Source: Gautieria morchelliformis
Lineage: Eukaryota; Basidiomycota; Agaricomycetes; Gomphales; Gomphaceae
DNA length: 64,000 nucleotides
Assembly: GCA_015179125.1 (NCBI GenBank)
Contig: WHVA01000145.1
Span: 124,001 to 188,000, forward strand
Reading direction: 5' to 3'
Made by a program: the position numbers and the translations under genes. Shown here piece after piece: positions 34,777-46,422 of the stretch. The notes beneath the pieces are model-generated. The model was not told where the DNA came from and made no database searches. It worked only from the letters and a program-made list of their open reading frames with translations. The first letter of the stretch is position 1; each line of letters begins with the position of its first letter.

Positions 34777-36540
34777 CTAACTGGAGACACTTGGCCTGGC
34801 CATTTCTGGATCTCCAGGACATCCAGCTGCCCAAGGAAACTCATCCAACTCTATCCCAGCTGACCCAGCTTCTTCAGGAGACTGCTGGCCTTCCTGATCA
34901 GCTATGTTATCCTCCATTGTCTCAGTACCCAGTGCCTGGCTCAAGCATGGGTTTCCAAATTCAGCCACTATGGCATTGTGAACACTTTGTCTGGCTGCTT
35001 GGAAGCTGGAGAATGAAATAGAGGGTAATGAGGGGCTGTTAAGTTGACTGTGTCTCTCTTTGAGAGTTAGGTGAAAGCGGCAGATGATAATTGCTGATAA
35101 GCTGTATGTGCACTGTTAGTACAATCACATGTCTTTCTTCTTAACCCGCTGAGAAGATACCTTTTCTGAAGCAAGCCCAAGATAGTAGAAATGCTTTTCT
35201 TTATATGATAAAGCAGCTGAAGTTAGCCACTTTTATGACATGATCAATGTCTTACATACCCTGAACACCTGAATTGTGAGAACACCAAGTAAACTCTGAA
35301 GCTCAACAGTTTCAAAGTAAGCATACCTTTGCTGTGATAGTAGCAGCCAAAGTAATTGTAAGCACAAATCTGAATATGAATTAGATATATGAAATATCAT
35401 ACAAATAATATTCCATACCCATATCTGACAAGCCCTTCCCTGTAGATTAGTGACATGTCCATATATATATGCAATATGTTGTATGCTCACCTTGGAAAAT
35501 CACTAGCTCAATGAGAGATTTCTTATCCCAAATCTCACCTTTCTGCCAAAGCCTCAGGGTTTGAATTGAGCTCAGAATGGTTACTATCAGAACTCCAGTG
35601 TCACAAACAATTACAGCAATATCACTGATGATGACCACTGTCAAAGGTATTCTGAGACAAATTGGACAAATACAGGTCCCTAGACCTTACACCTGAAGAA
35701 TTTGTTAGTATAAATCTAAGCAGAAAGTCCTAGTCAGTACTGACAAAGTCACTGTATTATCCTGTGAACTAGTGGGATTGCAGTTGTCCAAAACAGAGAA
35801 GTACTATATCCAGTGAAACGAATTTATGCTGTTTATACAAAGTCTGCACAGGGACATACCACTATAGTGATAATACCACAAAGCATAAGCAGCCCAAGAA
35901 CACCCAAAACTCTTTGATTTTGCAGGGAAATAGCATAGGTACGAGCTAGCAAAAGGCCTAGATAATAAAATGCATTGATCCTTCTGCATGAGAAATCTAT
36001 GGTTATAATCACTCACCCTGTACACCAATCAGAGAAGGAGCCTGTACAGCATCAACTAGGTGAGTTATAATATTACATTGCCTTTGAATATATGAGTCTC
36101 TAGGTTGCTTCTTCATAAGAATACAAGTCATACTAGATACTCATTGTAATCAGTAAGGGTTTTACACATGACAGCATTGTCATAATATACCTCAAGAGGG
36201 ATGGTAGATAAGTTGCCATATATGGCAAGAAGAAACAAAACCATGGGCGGATAACGAGCGAATAAATAGAGAATGGTGCCGATTTTGACGGTCTTGCCCC
36301 AGATGTGCCTGATCTCAGATGGGAGGGTGAGGAGAATATCGTAGATTAGCAGTGCTGTATAAGAAGCTGTGGAAATCGTGGAATTAGATAGGGGATATGT
36401 ACGCATACCAAACGCTGCGGCGATGGCAGAGTTGACCGCAAAGCTAGTTCAAGTAAATTCTTCTGCATCTCACTCAGTGTGGTAAGTACGTACTTGTCTG
36501 ATAGTATCTGGATTTCAGCTGAGGGGTCCGCCTGAGACAT
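34777..36540 (-). CDS. DUF6533 transmembrane protein, gene B (intron-rich)
   Basis: Start at 36540 (MSQADPSAEIQ). Exon 1 ends at a GTACGT donor, and the small second exon (FAVNSAIAAAF) ends at a GTATGC donor. The acceptor CACAG places exon 3 at 36366 (ASYTALLIYDILLTLPSEIRHIW). The core continues GTILYLFARYPP and IPLEVYYD; later exons carry QNQRVLGVLGLL-like sequence and a VTVVF/ILFDTGV-type helix (about 35640-35500). The last exon carries the acidic tail (about 34970-34777). A short deletion relative to A and C creates a TAG after PSVSS, so the tail is about eight residues shorter. Divergent from GGSFP copy 4. DUF6533 proteins are seven-helix-like and uncharacterised. Exon limits after exon 3 are approximate. 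Confidence 0.7.
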
Positions 36541-37823
36541 GATATAAGAAGGGAACACGGGAATGCAGACGAGGGACTAAGGTTTGCGTAGCGATGTGGG
36601 GTTGGAGTAGCAGGGTGTATATATAAGATTCTGGTTATGGGTGCTGCCACGTCAACAGATATTCACAGCATCCTATATCAATCCGAAGCATGGCACGATC
36701 TGCAACGCGGATTTGTTTGATAGAAGAACATCATATGGAAAAGAATTAAAGTTCGTAATACAACGTAGAAGCATCGGCCGGATATAGTTAGCTGCTTGGG
36801 AGAGTAATTGAGGCCTGCCAGGAATTGGTTACCACATTCGATTTTCCTGGGTGGAATGGTCTCCAAAATCCATTTAAAATTCGTCATGTAAGCATGCATA
36901 GGACTCATTGACGACTCATAGTGATAACAGCATGAAAACACTGCGATAAAGCTCACTGATGTGTATTAAGATGACGCATCCGCTGTGGTTTACTTATGAA
37001 GCTGAGAACACGAGGACACGAGATGATATGGGAGATCTAGCCTGGTCAGATCAATCAGCAGAGTATGAACGTGGCTGTAATTCTATAGCGATGCTGGATA
37101 ATCTCGGCAGAGGTATCAGTTCGTGTCAACGTTGCTGGCTATCGCGACACGAGTCGATTCTAATTTTGGCGGCATGTCCTGTACGACGTGAGAAGAGGTT
37201 GTATGAATAGACCATCGAATTTCGACATGGAGTACATGGTATCCACGAGGCTGCGTATTCGGTGTACCGGGTGTGACGGTGATGTATAACTGCTCCCGGT
37301 GGCCCTGGAAAGCTCAAGACGCTACTGAGGTGATCTGCGACGTTGGAACACCGGTAACTGGCTGGATATTGCAGACTTAAATATAAACGATCCTATCCAG
37401 ATACACAACACATCCCCATCGTTCGTAAACACTTACCGACCGGATATTGATAATCCTGAGCGAAGAGAGCTTTCGTCGTGACCGGGCACATCAGGAACCT
37501 GCCAAACAAAGACAAACATGCACACCTACTCGGCAGTCACAACGAGCAGCATGACGCAGACACGGACACGAACAACAAGCCCGGACACAGTCGTCTTTGC
37601 ATGGTATTCACACGTCGTCCCCTCCATTCTACCGCACCATCGACTCCCTCATCTTTCACGGCATTAGCACGCGTTTTACCTGTGCACTCCAAACGTCAGT
37701 TCACCTCCCTCACACAACACTAGTGATGTTTCCGGTGTGTCTCCAAGTGGGTGTGGGTGTCCATCCTGCATGACGCGTTTCCGGCCTTCTCCACCACGTC
37801 TCGCCATCCATCCATCCGCCAGC
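36541..37823. promoter_or_regulatory. Bidirectional spacer of DUF6533 gene B and GGSFP copy 4
   Basis: About 1.3 kb without a gene. A TATA-like TTATATATACACC (minus strand) lies near 36620-36635. The GGSFP side contains CAGACACGGACACGAACAACAAG and AAGCCCGGACACAGTC, the sequence that is duplicated inverted at 6000-6038. Confidence 0.6.
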
Positions 37824-38976
37824 ATGACCCAGACCCAGACACAAACACAAACACAGACCCTGGAGGCACAACCCCGCACGGCGGATGGTACGTCCTGTTG
37901 TCCAGTCCCTTGTGGCTCTGACCGACCGCCACCTAGACTCCATCCTCCCACCCCTCACGTCCCGCACCGCCCTTCCCGCCCCCGCCAACGGGGCACGAGC
38001 TCCTGAAGCTCTTCCCGACCTGTCTCGGACCTGTCCCCCGAACGGCAGCTCCTTCCCGCACGACCCGCACGCCCACAGCGACGCGGGCGGCTTCCCCGCG
38101 GACTGCCCGTGCGAGACGTTTGCCCGGGGCGAGCTCGAGAAGAGTAGACAGCGAGCGGGCGAGCGCGGCAGCGGCGCGTGGTTCGGGGTGCAGGAGCGCG
38201 CGTTTTTCCGCGCCGGGGAAGGGGCCGGGGCTGGGCGCGTGCTCTAAGGGGGGCGCACGCGTGACGACGCCGACGCCCCAGACGGCGGGAACACTTTAAG
38301 ACGCCGCCCGAGGACGAGCCCCCCGCGAAGCGGCGCAGGCGGTTGTGCATGGGGATGGGCTTCGGGATGGGCCTGGGGCTGGAGAGCGCGGCGGACGTCG
38401 ATGCGTAGCTGGCAACGCTGCGCCTCTCGCCCGGCGGCCGCGCGCGCGACCCACGTGAGCACGTGCGCCGCACCCACACCCACACCCGCAAGTGCCACAC
38501 ACGCCCCCACCACCTCGACACCCACAACCCCCCCGGCTCCCGCAACCGCACCCATACCGGCAGACCTACCCATACCCGCCCAAGCCCCCCCGCCGCCGCG
38601 CAGGCAAATACACGAAGCGCGTCTTCGTGAACCCGCCGCGCACGCCCCCCGGCTCCTGCTCCGCGAACCGGAACGGGAACGGCCCCGCGCCCAACGCGTA
38701 CCCCCCAGCGCACGCACATATGCTCACCCCGCCCCCGCCCACGCCGCAGCCCACGCAGCATGCCTACCCGCCCGCGGGATCGCCGCCTCCCCACAGCTCG
38801 AACACGCTCGCCCCCATCGCTGCACCGCGGGATGTTACGGTCACCGGTCCTGGGGTCGGTCCCGGCGTAGGTCCTGTGGTCGGCCCTGTTGTGGGTCCTG
38901 TCTTGGTGTGTGTCCTGGTGTTGGTCCTGGGGCTGGTGTCGGGGTGCCGAGTCTGGTGCCTGTGCGGTGGCATTAG
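37824..38976 (+). pseudogene. GGSFP family copy 4
   Basis: Exon 1 37824-37887 (MTQTQTQTQTQTLEAQP), intron 37888-37936 (GTACGT...CTAG), then an open exon with SSFPHDPHAH, the Cys motif CPCETFA, GELEKS, AWFGVQERAFFRAG and a stop at 38247. Further blocks are in other frames: DEPPAKRRRRL, GLGLESAADVDA followed by TAG where copies 2 and 3 have a sense codon (38406), GKYTKRVFVNPPRTPPGS, and Val-Gly-Pro repeats. It ends VPSLVPVRWH at 38976. The same intron position and phase as copy 3 argue for a real ancestral gene. Confidence 0.6.
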
Positions 38977-39920
38977 GCTATTAGGAAGGCTCGGGATGTG
39001 TGGGATGTGTGGAATGCGGGATGCGTGGGTGTATGGATAAGGCGGTATGAGGCGCAGAGCAAGAGCAACGGGCGCTTAATCATGATGTGACGTGCGCTGG
39101 GCCCGTATTCGTTTTAGGACTCGGAGGAGAGGGGGGAAAGTGCCGCCGACGCCGCGACATGCGCCGTCACGGTGGGGGGTCGACTAGACTATAGACTATA
39201 ATGGGTGGGGCCGGGAATGTGGGGCGGGGATCGGGGTCGTGTATCGTGTACCGTGTATTGCGCGGCGACTCGGAGTGCCGCGTGCTGTCAGAACCCGGTG
39301 TATTGTGTTATATTCCCGTACTGGTATCTAAGTATCTCTCTCAGGCTGTCAAGCTTCGTAGGACAGTGCTACGCAATGTCTATATCTCTGCATTCGTATA
39401 CCCAATACACTAATAGACCAATGCACCAGTACATTAACTAGTACACGAATTCACGAATTCACCCAAACACCCAACTTTGAAATACGCGCTGCTTCCTGCC
39501 GCTACCTGAGTCCATTCCAGGCACTACCTAACCTAATTGTTGGAATTACAAACGCGGGCGGTCAAGGCCCATATTAATGGTGTTAACTATTTTCGGTGCG
39601 AGACATCTGTTAACAACTTAACATCTGGTAACTTCGGGTCGAAAGACATTATCGAAAGACAAAGGAGGGTAACACTCGTACTACGTAACTGCCAACAATA
39701 AGTAACAAGTCATCTTATTGTTGATCGACTCCGAGAGGCTGTTACGATGGAGTCCTTTGTCTTTCGCGTTTGGGATTGAATTGTCCGACTAATTCAGATG
39801 GTGAGTATACTTAGGTGTCAATTCTCCTTTCGCCAGTCTGCGTCGGATCACACGTACCGCCACCGCCACATCTCGAATGAATCTCGCATCTCAGCGCATC
39901 TCGCAACGCTATGCAGTATG
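38977..39920 (+). repeat. Block F, first part
   Basis: About 0.95 kb, non-coding, homologous to 11240-12160 (reverse) and 2424-2890. It is interrupted at 39921 by the TA-flanked transposon and resumes at 43162. Confidence 0.75.
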
Positions 39921-40142
39921 TACAGTCGCGGACAACCAAAGTCCACCAACTTAGTAGCCAGTGACTGAGAGATTTGGGGGTTAATCTGACTTCAGATTCG
40001 GACTCAGGAAGGCAAAATACGTCGAAAAACACTCCTTTGGAATTTTTCCCACGAGGATTTCAGCCGGCCAAATTTTTGGACAAAAATTTCAAAAATTTAA
40101 CATATAAAGGGTCATTTATTCGGTGCCTAAAGTAGGTACGTG

Positions 40143-42815
40143 TCAGTTGCGGCTGACAATTGCATCAAGATGCATCATAGCACTGCGTGAGACTGTACGA
40201 TGGCCCTTTTGTTTTCTAACAGCCCATGCTGCTGCCTGCCCTGTCAGGCCAATCCTGTAAGCACTCATGAACCGCCAGGCTCTGTTGATAAAACGTCGGA
40301 TGACATCCACCGGGCAAGCATTGAGAGCAGCAAATGCTGCTTTTTTGGCATCATCGAAGGTTCTCTTGGGCACTTGCCGATATCTGTACTTCACCCACCC
40401 CCAATACTTAGACAATGTGAATAAGTTGACAAATTACCAATTGAAGTAAAAGTAAATATTACCATTTCAATGGGATTGAGTTCACAGTGGAACTTTGGGA
40501 GGAATATGCATTCATGCCCAGCCTCTTTTATGAGTGTTTCAAGCATAGACACCTGGTTTACAAAGTCATCTTGCTGGCTAAGCAGTCGAGCCATGCAGCA
40601 CCATTGACTCTCGAATGGACAGACAGGGGAACACTTTGCCTTGAGACCTTTAATATTAAACCCACGTTCTGTAAGAGTCTGTTCCAGGCCTTTCTGTTGG
40701 CCATCATCAGTGGTCATTCTCTGTACTTTGCCACGGAGTTCAGGTGTGGGATTGTTGTGTGGAATAATTGTATCCTTCTGATGCCGTTGCTTGCCACCAT
40801 TGCTTTTATTCATTTCAAATGCCTTGAGTGCATCTGGTGGCAGCGCCGCATGTGCAGATGACTGATCAAATATAAAAAGGGCTTGACAGCCAGGGTGTGC
40901 CGCTTCGAATGTTGGAATTGCTGAAGATTTCACTTGCTCAATGAGTTGAGCACAATCCCAGTATGGATCTGCATTTGAACCAGGAAAGATGACCTTGCGT
41001 GCACTGGAGGAAATGCTGCCATCGTCATTGAAAGAAACCAACCGTCCGTTCACCTCCTCTATGAAGTCTGAGATGTGAATCAGCCGACCATTTCCTTTTT
41101 TCTGGAGGATTTGTTCACCCTTCTGTAGCCTGACATGGTTGATTAGATTCAAGTATAAGAATTAAATATACATACATACCAGGTAGAACCTTTGAAGTCA
41201 TTTTGTTGACAGCAGCTCTCATCGTGAAACTCAGCAATGAGAAGCCTTTCACCTGGCTGAAGTTTGGGTTCAACTTGCTTCAGCTCAGGCCCCTCAAATT
41301 TAATCATCCGTTGTTCATATTTCTCCATCATTGGGAGAAAAACCTCATTCCGATACTTGACAACGTCAGCCCTCTCATGGCCATCCATATACACCCCTTT
41401 TCGCAAGATGGTGCGTGTCCAGCCAAGATTCACCAACCACCTCCGTGCAGTCCTCTCGCAGAGTGGTTTCTTCAAGGTAATATTCAGGGAGGGGAGAATC
41501 TGTGAGTTGAGGGCATGGCAGAAGAGCTGAGGGGTGATTGAGCCAATGCGCTGTTCTGTAAGCCATGTTCTTGCCGCAACTTTGACAGCCTCATCTTTTA
41601 ATAGAGACTGTGAGTTCTTGCTGCCACCCCTGGATTCAATAGGGAGCTGCTCAAATACTTGATAATGGCGTGCAAGACCTCTGATACGGCGTGCAAAATG
41701 TTCGCTGGATCCACCCTGCTTTTCATGCCACTGTGCTGCAACCTCCCTGCTTGAAGTGATCCAGCCATGACCCTTCAACCGAAGTGTGGCAAAATTACGA
41801 AGGATCATTAGCTGGTTGATGTCCTTCAGTGGCATATGTGCATGCTTTTTTTTCAAATCATCTTTGACTTGATCTCGCAAGTCCTTCCAGCCACGAATAT
41901 TCACCAATGGCCTCACCATGTCTGTAACCTCATCTTCCCATGGCTCTTCTTCTCCAGCTGTGTCCCCTTCACCTCCTTCTTCACCTCCTTCTCCAGCTGT
42001 GTCCCCTTCGCCTCCCTCTTCGCCTCCTTCTCCAGCTGTGTCCCCTTCACCTCCTTCTCCACCAGCGTCCCCTCCTTCTTCAGCCTCACCATCGCTGCCA
42101 CTTCCATCCTCTGTGCTTCTCTCCTTTCGCTTTCAGGACGTTGCAATAGGAGTAAGGTCTTCAAAGGAAAGTGGTGGAGGAGTAAGGGACTCTTGGTGAA
42201 TCTGGATAGGAGCCGTGGCAGGTGCTTCAGAGCGGGCCACAACAGGCAGGCACGTCACATAAGTATCAAGAGTTTGCTGACCCTCTAACATGGAACGATA
42301 ACGACGCCGAGTGCGTTCTGATTTACTGCCGACATCTGGGCCTTTGACATATTGTTTGGGACGAGCTGCGCAACAAAGGTTGGCCTATTTTTGAGTGCGG
42401 CAGAAACTTATAACTCACCTTTTTTATCCATCAATCGCTTCATCCTCTTTCTCTTCGACGCTTCTGGCATCCAATCCTCATCACTCGGATCATCACCATT
42501 TGCCACGGCAAATTTCAGGAGTCTCGCATGCAAAACATGCTCCTCCTCCCCCAAACCCAGCCATCCAGTGTCAGAATCGACTGACCCATCGTCTTCGTCG
42601 TTCGACTCCTCTGATTCCTCCCAGTTTGGCCGCAAACTGTCGTTCTGGTGAGGTTCCCAGGCTGGGTCATCTTCCTCTGTGCTGCTGGGATCAGTAGAAA
42701 GAGCAGCTGCTGAATGAAGCAGGGACACCTGGGAGGGTGCATCCACAGGTGAGACAACATGCTGGGCTTGGTTTCGAAGCCCAGTGATATTACGCTTTTG
42801 TTTCTTGCCTCGCAT
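40143..42815 (-). pseudogene. Mariner/IS630-like DDE transposase, four exons, one in-frame TGA
   Basis: Exons 42815-42419, 42365-41180, 41129-40463 and 40406-40143 with GT-AG introns of 53, 50 and 56 nt; their sum (2514 nt) is a multiple of three, giving 837 codons plus stop. The acidic N-terminus is followed by GPDVGSKSERTRRRY, Gly/Glu repeats, a helix-turn-helix-like region, HDESCCQQND (first Asp), KKGNGRLIHISDF, LFIFDQSSAHAAL (second Asp) and LPKFHCELNPIEMYWGW (Glu). The second Asp to Glu spacing is about 135 residues, far longer than the 34-35 of classical Tc1/mariner. One TGA at 42135-42133 (TCC TGA AAG) interrupts exon 2. If that stop is read through or polymorphic, the gene may be active. 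Confidence 0.85.
41940..42075 (-). repeat. In-frame 39-nt repeats in the transposase (Gly/Glu-rich)
   Basis: Three imperfect copies encode GGEGDTAGEGGEE. The acidic, disordered linker separates the N-terminal region from the DNA-binding region. The copy number may vary between insertions. Confidence 0.8.
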
Positions 42816-43205
42816 GCGTCAAGCTGGCCAAATCACGTGAGTATGTTATGTAATGTAATATTAAAATAATTATTTCGCCTGCATCCGTCGTGGAAATTTT
42901 TTTATTTCTTCAGAATCAGATTCAGCTTGAAGAAAGCTATCGATTCCGCTATTTTCTATATTTTTAGCTATTTTTTTGGTGTCCGGCCAAATTTTGAAGG
43001 GCCAAATTTTCAAATAGCACGTTCTGAGGAATCTGCTCGTGGAAACCTGCCCGTAAGGACCTAAATAGACTCTATCTAGGCTTAAAAACGATATTCTAAT
43101 GTGGGTGGGGTGCCCATAACTGGTTAATTTTTTTAGTGGTCTTTGGTTGTCCGCGACTGTAGTCCCGACTCTCCGAGGCGGTACCGTACGCGCGTACATA
43201 CAATA

Positions 43206-43870
43206 TAAGGTAGAGGCAGCTAGGAACCGGCACCCCCTTACATAAGCCTGCAGGCCTGTTCGAAGAAAACCTATAAGCAATTACTCAAGATAGATAATTC
43301 ATATATTTTGCCTAGAATCCATTCATTATATGTCAGGCTATCATTTGTTGCAAAGGATTTATTCATTTTCTCAAAGTTGGTAGAGGAGTTGCATTTCCAA
43401 AGTTGGAGTGTCAAAAAAATTATATTTTTATTTCTACATAGTTTTGGAGCGATTTGGAGCAACTTTCGTTTTTCCAAGGAGATGGATTTTGCGCATCACG
43501 TGACCCCACGTGACCTCGGCTAGCCTAAGAAAACTTAAAAAATTATTTATCTAAATTTATTGCATTTCATTTGCATTTTTAAAACTAGTTTCATTGCGAG
43601 TTAACTTTCATAGCAGTATTGGGGGGCTCCCTACCAAAAGATGTTGATTGGTTCCCAAGCTGTCTGGGCTAACCGGTGGTATCACAGGCACTACATTCTT
43701 CCAAACACTATCCTAGATGAACTTCAGAAGGCTGGGAAGAGATACAGATTTTATATCCTAATTTATATTGCTAAAAAAAAAAAAATTTCCTAAACCCTCA
43801 GATTTTGCGCTCACGTGACGTAGGCGCCCATATTACATAAGGGTGCCGGTTCCTAGCTGCCTCTACCTTA
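43206..43870. mobile_element. MITE-like element, 665 bp, 29-bp terminal inverted repeats
   Basis: AAGGTAGAGGCAGCTAGG continuing to CGGCACCC at the left end is repeated inverted at 43841-43869. No ORF; AT-rich interior with CACGTGAC words near each end. The paralogous sequence near 2935 lacks it (CACATACATAGATTC). The target duplication is unclear; ACA on both sides is one possibility. The superfamily is unknown. Confidence 0.8.
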
Positions 43871-44377
43871 CATGGATTCTGCCAACCCCGCAATTCGAGC
43901 TCCTGACTCAGATCACTGGAGCAACAGACGCTGATTTATGAAAGGAAGGAAGACATCACACAGCGCGCTGTTGCTGTTGCTGTTATTTGTCGCAGACTCA
44001 ATGTGTGTAAGTAATTCGGAGCATCATGGCACGGTGTAATGATGCGCGGCTGACAACTGGCGTTCGTTTTGCGTCTGACTCTGGGTCCCGGAGCCCACGG
44101 GCGGGTGCGGAGGGGACATGACAATAATAATTCTTTTTTTTTCAATCTCAAGTCAAATGTTGGGATGGGAGCGGCGCCACGACCCACCCGGTGGACGCAT
44201 GCCGCGTGCACGGCGGTCGTCAGACTAGGACCTGGACCGCGGGTCGTGCATCGTGCAGCATGCATCGCGACTCCAAGCCATGAGGCCATGAGTCGAGTGC
44301 GGGGCTGGAAGTACAGGCTACAGCGGCAGGACACGCACCGCATGACGATGGCGTCAAGTGCGGCTGTATCACGACTC
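43871..44377 (+). repeat. Block F, continued
   Basis: Continues 43162-43205. It contains TTTATGAAAGGAAGGAAGACA and GCATCATGGCACGG, also seen in the 2424 copy, and ends GTATCACGACTC, where the Copia element begins. No gene seen. Confidence 0.75.
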
Positions 44378-44499
44378 TGTAGAGATTCGAGGTGGGTCGC
44401 AGTAGGGACAAAAACGGCAGCATATTACTAAGCAACTGTAACTAGCCTAACTAACGAGATTATACTAACTCCAACATACCCTCTTAATCGAGTAACGAG

Positions 44500-44942
44500 T
44501 TAGTCGTCTGATGCAGCATAGCACACAAAAGCAGCCTGAGTAACTTCCTTTACCAATTTCTCCTTTTCCTTTTTCTTCCTCTGCTTCCGGTCCATCTTCT
44601 CTTTTCTCTTCTGTTCCTCATCTGGTGAAGTGGTCGAACCATCGCTAGAGGCTGAGTGGTCGCGTATCCTATCTGGGCAGTCTCCGTGCATGTGGCCTCT
44701 CTTTCCGCACCAGAAACAGGTAACATATCGTTTCATGGCCTTTCCCTTTGCGTAGAGAACTGTGTCATGATGTAGTTCCACGTCGTTTACCATTAGTTGC
44801 CGTGATTCCTTGTTTAGGAGGTGTGTAATGACCAGGTCAAGGCTGAGTTGGTCATCAGGGGTGGCATCCAGCGTGATACCAAAGTTCTCGATGTCGGTGG
44901 CAAACCTAGTGTGAGGACTACGATGGTGTTGTCATCCGTGAT
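44500..44942 (-). pseudogene. Copia-type gag, C-terminal part with zinc knuckle
   Basis: Continuation of the gag beyond the Gypsy insertion: TDDNTIVVLTLGLPP, then the nucleocapsid zinc knuckle CFWCGKRGHMHGDC (C-x2-C-x4-H-x4-C, about 44720-44680), then a Lys/Glu-rich tail ending at 44500. A frame change lies between the two parts (near 44790-44830). No pol sequence follows before the LTR. Confidence 0.75.
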
Positions 44943-45380
44943 TGTAAGGGCAACCCTAGCTGGCTGTGGAGATCACACTACCACACAACTGACAAGGGGA
45001 AATCCAAAGAGAAAAGTCTAAGGACCCCCAATGTCAGCGAGCCGGTATTATACTACGCTCCGCAGCCAGGGACAACACTTGGCACTCACCATCAACTCTG
45101 CATCCCCCTGACCCCCCCGACCCTTGATCGACCCTTGATCGACCCTTGATGCCACCTATTACGCAAGTCGCTTGACTTCCGACACTGTTCCGAGAGCGGA
45201 AGTCAGAAATTGAAGTGGAACTGGCAAAGTGAACAGAACTGGTGGAAGTTCTCCCAGAAGCAGAATCATTTCCGAAAGCGGAGTTGGAGATGGAATCAGA
45301 ACCGGAAGCAGAGTCGGAAATGGAGTTGGAACTGGGTGTGGTATAGGAACTGAAAATGGACAACAGGGTGTCCCCTGACA
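44943..45380 (-). repeat. 3' LTR of the Gypsy element
   Basis: 438 bp; the GATCGACCCTT unit is present in extra copies near 45120-45145 compared with the 5' LTR. Preceded by a purine tract. Confidence 0.9.
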
Positions 45381-45389
45381 TCACCCCCC

Positions 45390-45745
45390 CTCTAGCGGGC
45401 TGCGTCCTCAAATCACGGGACACGAGGGATCGAAAAGCTAGCGAAAGGATCTGGCAAGGGGCACCAGGGTGTGTCCTATAGAACTTGCGGAGTTTGTCCA
45501 GAGCAGAAACATCTTGCTCCGGGACCCGCGAATTCTCCTCATACCCATACCCTTCCCATTTCATGAGGAATTGAAGTTGTCCTCGCACAAACCGGCTGTC
45601 CAGGATCCGTTCCACCACATAGTGCTCTTCCCCATCTACGATTTCCAGTGGAGGTGGAGGACGAGCCTTCTGACCTGGAATTGGGTCCTCAGGCGCAGGG
45701 AGCAACTTCACTATGTTGAAGACAGGGTGGAGCATCAGGAAAAAG
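45390..45745 (-). pseudogene. Gypsy chromodomain
   Basis: LHPVFNIVKLLPAPEDP leads to HYVVERILDSRFVRGQLQFLMKWEGYGYEE and ALDKLRKFYRTHP, a chromodomain as in fungal chromoviruses, where it guides insertion into heterochromatin. Usual Trp after YEEN is missing (SRVPEQ in place of TWVPE). The frame runs into the 3' LTR. Confidence 0.8.
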
Positions 45746-46422
45746 GCATGGTGATACACAGTCCCACGTAGGTGATGTAGGACTTATAGCCCTGTAGGAC
45801 ATTGCCCGTTTATGGAGCGTACCGTAGTTTGGGTGTAGTGCTGTAGGCCGGTGTAGGCCGGTGTAGCTGTCATGTAGGGCTACATAGCGCGCCCACAAGA
45901 CTACATTAAGCCCTGTACCTCGATGTAACGGCGAGGTAGTTGCACTGTAGCACTATCCTGCGCGCCATATTTCTTCAATTTGAGCTATTCTGGGATCAAC
46001 TTCAATTGTTACATTTTTATGTTTGATTTGAGCTAGTTAGAGAGAATATATCACATATATGCACGTGTACTATTCGCGACATGGCCCATGGGCAAATAAA
46101 GGCAATTGACCCCTCGATCCCCCCCAATTTCAATCCTCGTTGGATGATTCAATGGCCTGCGCGGCCAGGGAGAACTTCGTCATGTTGAATTCTGGCTTCG
46201 GGTCATCTTGCAAGATCGGCAGGTGAGCATACAATCTAGAGATAGCGCCCCAGGTCAAGGTGCTTTGTGAAGGGTTAATAACACAGAGAGACATACCTGC
46301 CATTATCATGCAGATTCTCCTTTAATTGAGCAAGACTCTTTGCTGATTTCACGCTAAAAGTTCACCAGGCTTCCAGGGCCCTCGAAATCACGCGCCTTCG
46401 GTTTCCCTTTCCTGCTAGGACC

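Larger units (their letters stand above)
39923..43159 (-). mobile_element. Tc1/mariner-like DNA transposon, 3237 bp, TA target duplication
   Basis: Terminal inverted repeats CAGTCGCGGACAACCAAAG (39923-39941) and its exact complement (43141-43159), with looser pairing beyond. TA lies on each side (39921-39922 and 43160-43161). The paralogous empty site near 2890 reads GCGCTAGTCC with one TA. A single four-exon transposase gene on the minus strand fills it. The termini and coding region are well kept, so it is a relatively young insertion. Confidence 0.93.

Noticed and set aside
37955..38794. Minus-strand ORF of 279 codons opposite GGSFP copy 4
   Set aside because: GC-driven antisense shadow, Arg-rich and not conserved; the plus strand has the shared intron and C-terminus.
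44943..45380. Ser/Asp-rich ORF extending through the Gypsy 3' LTR as a separate protein
   Set aside because: It is readthrough of the chromodomain frame into the LTR. The same string appears in the 5' LTR, where no gene precedes it.
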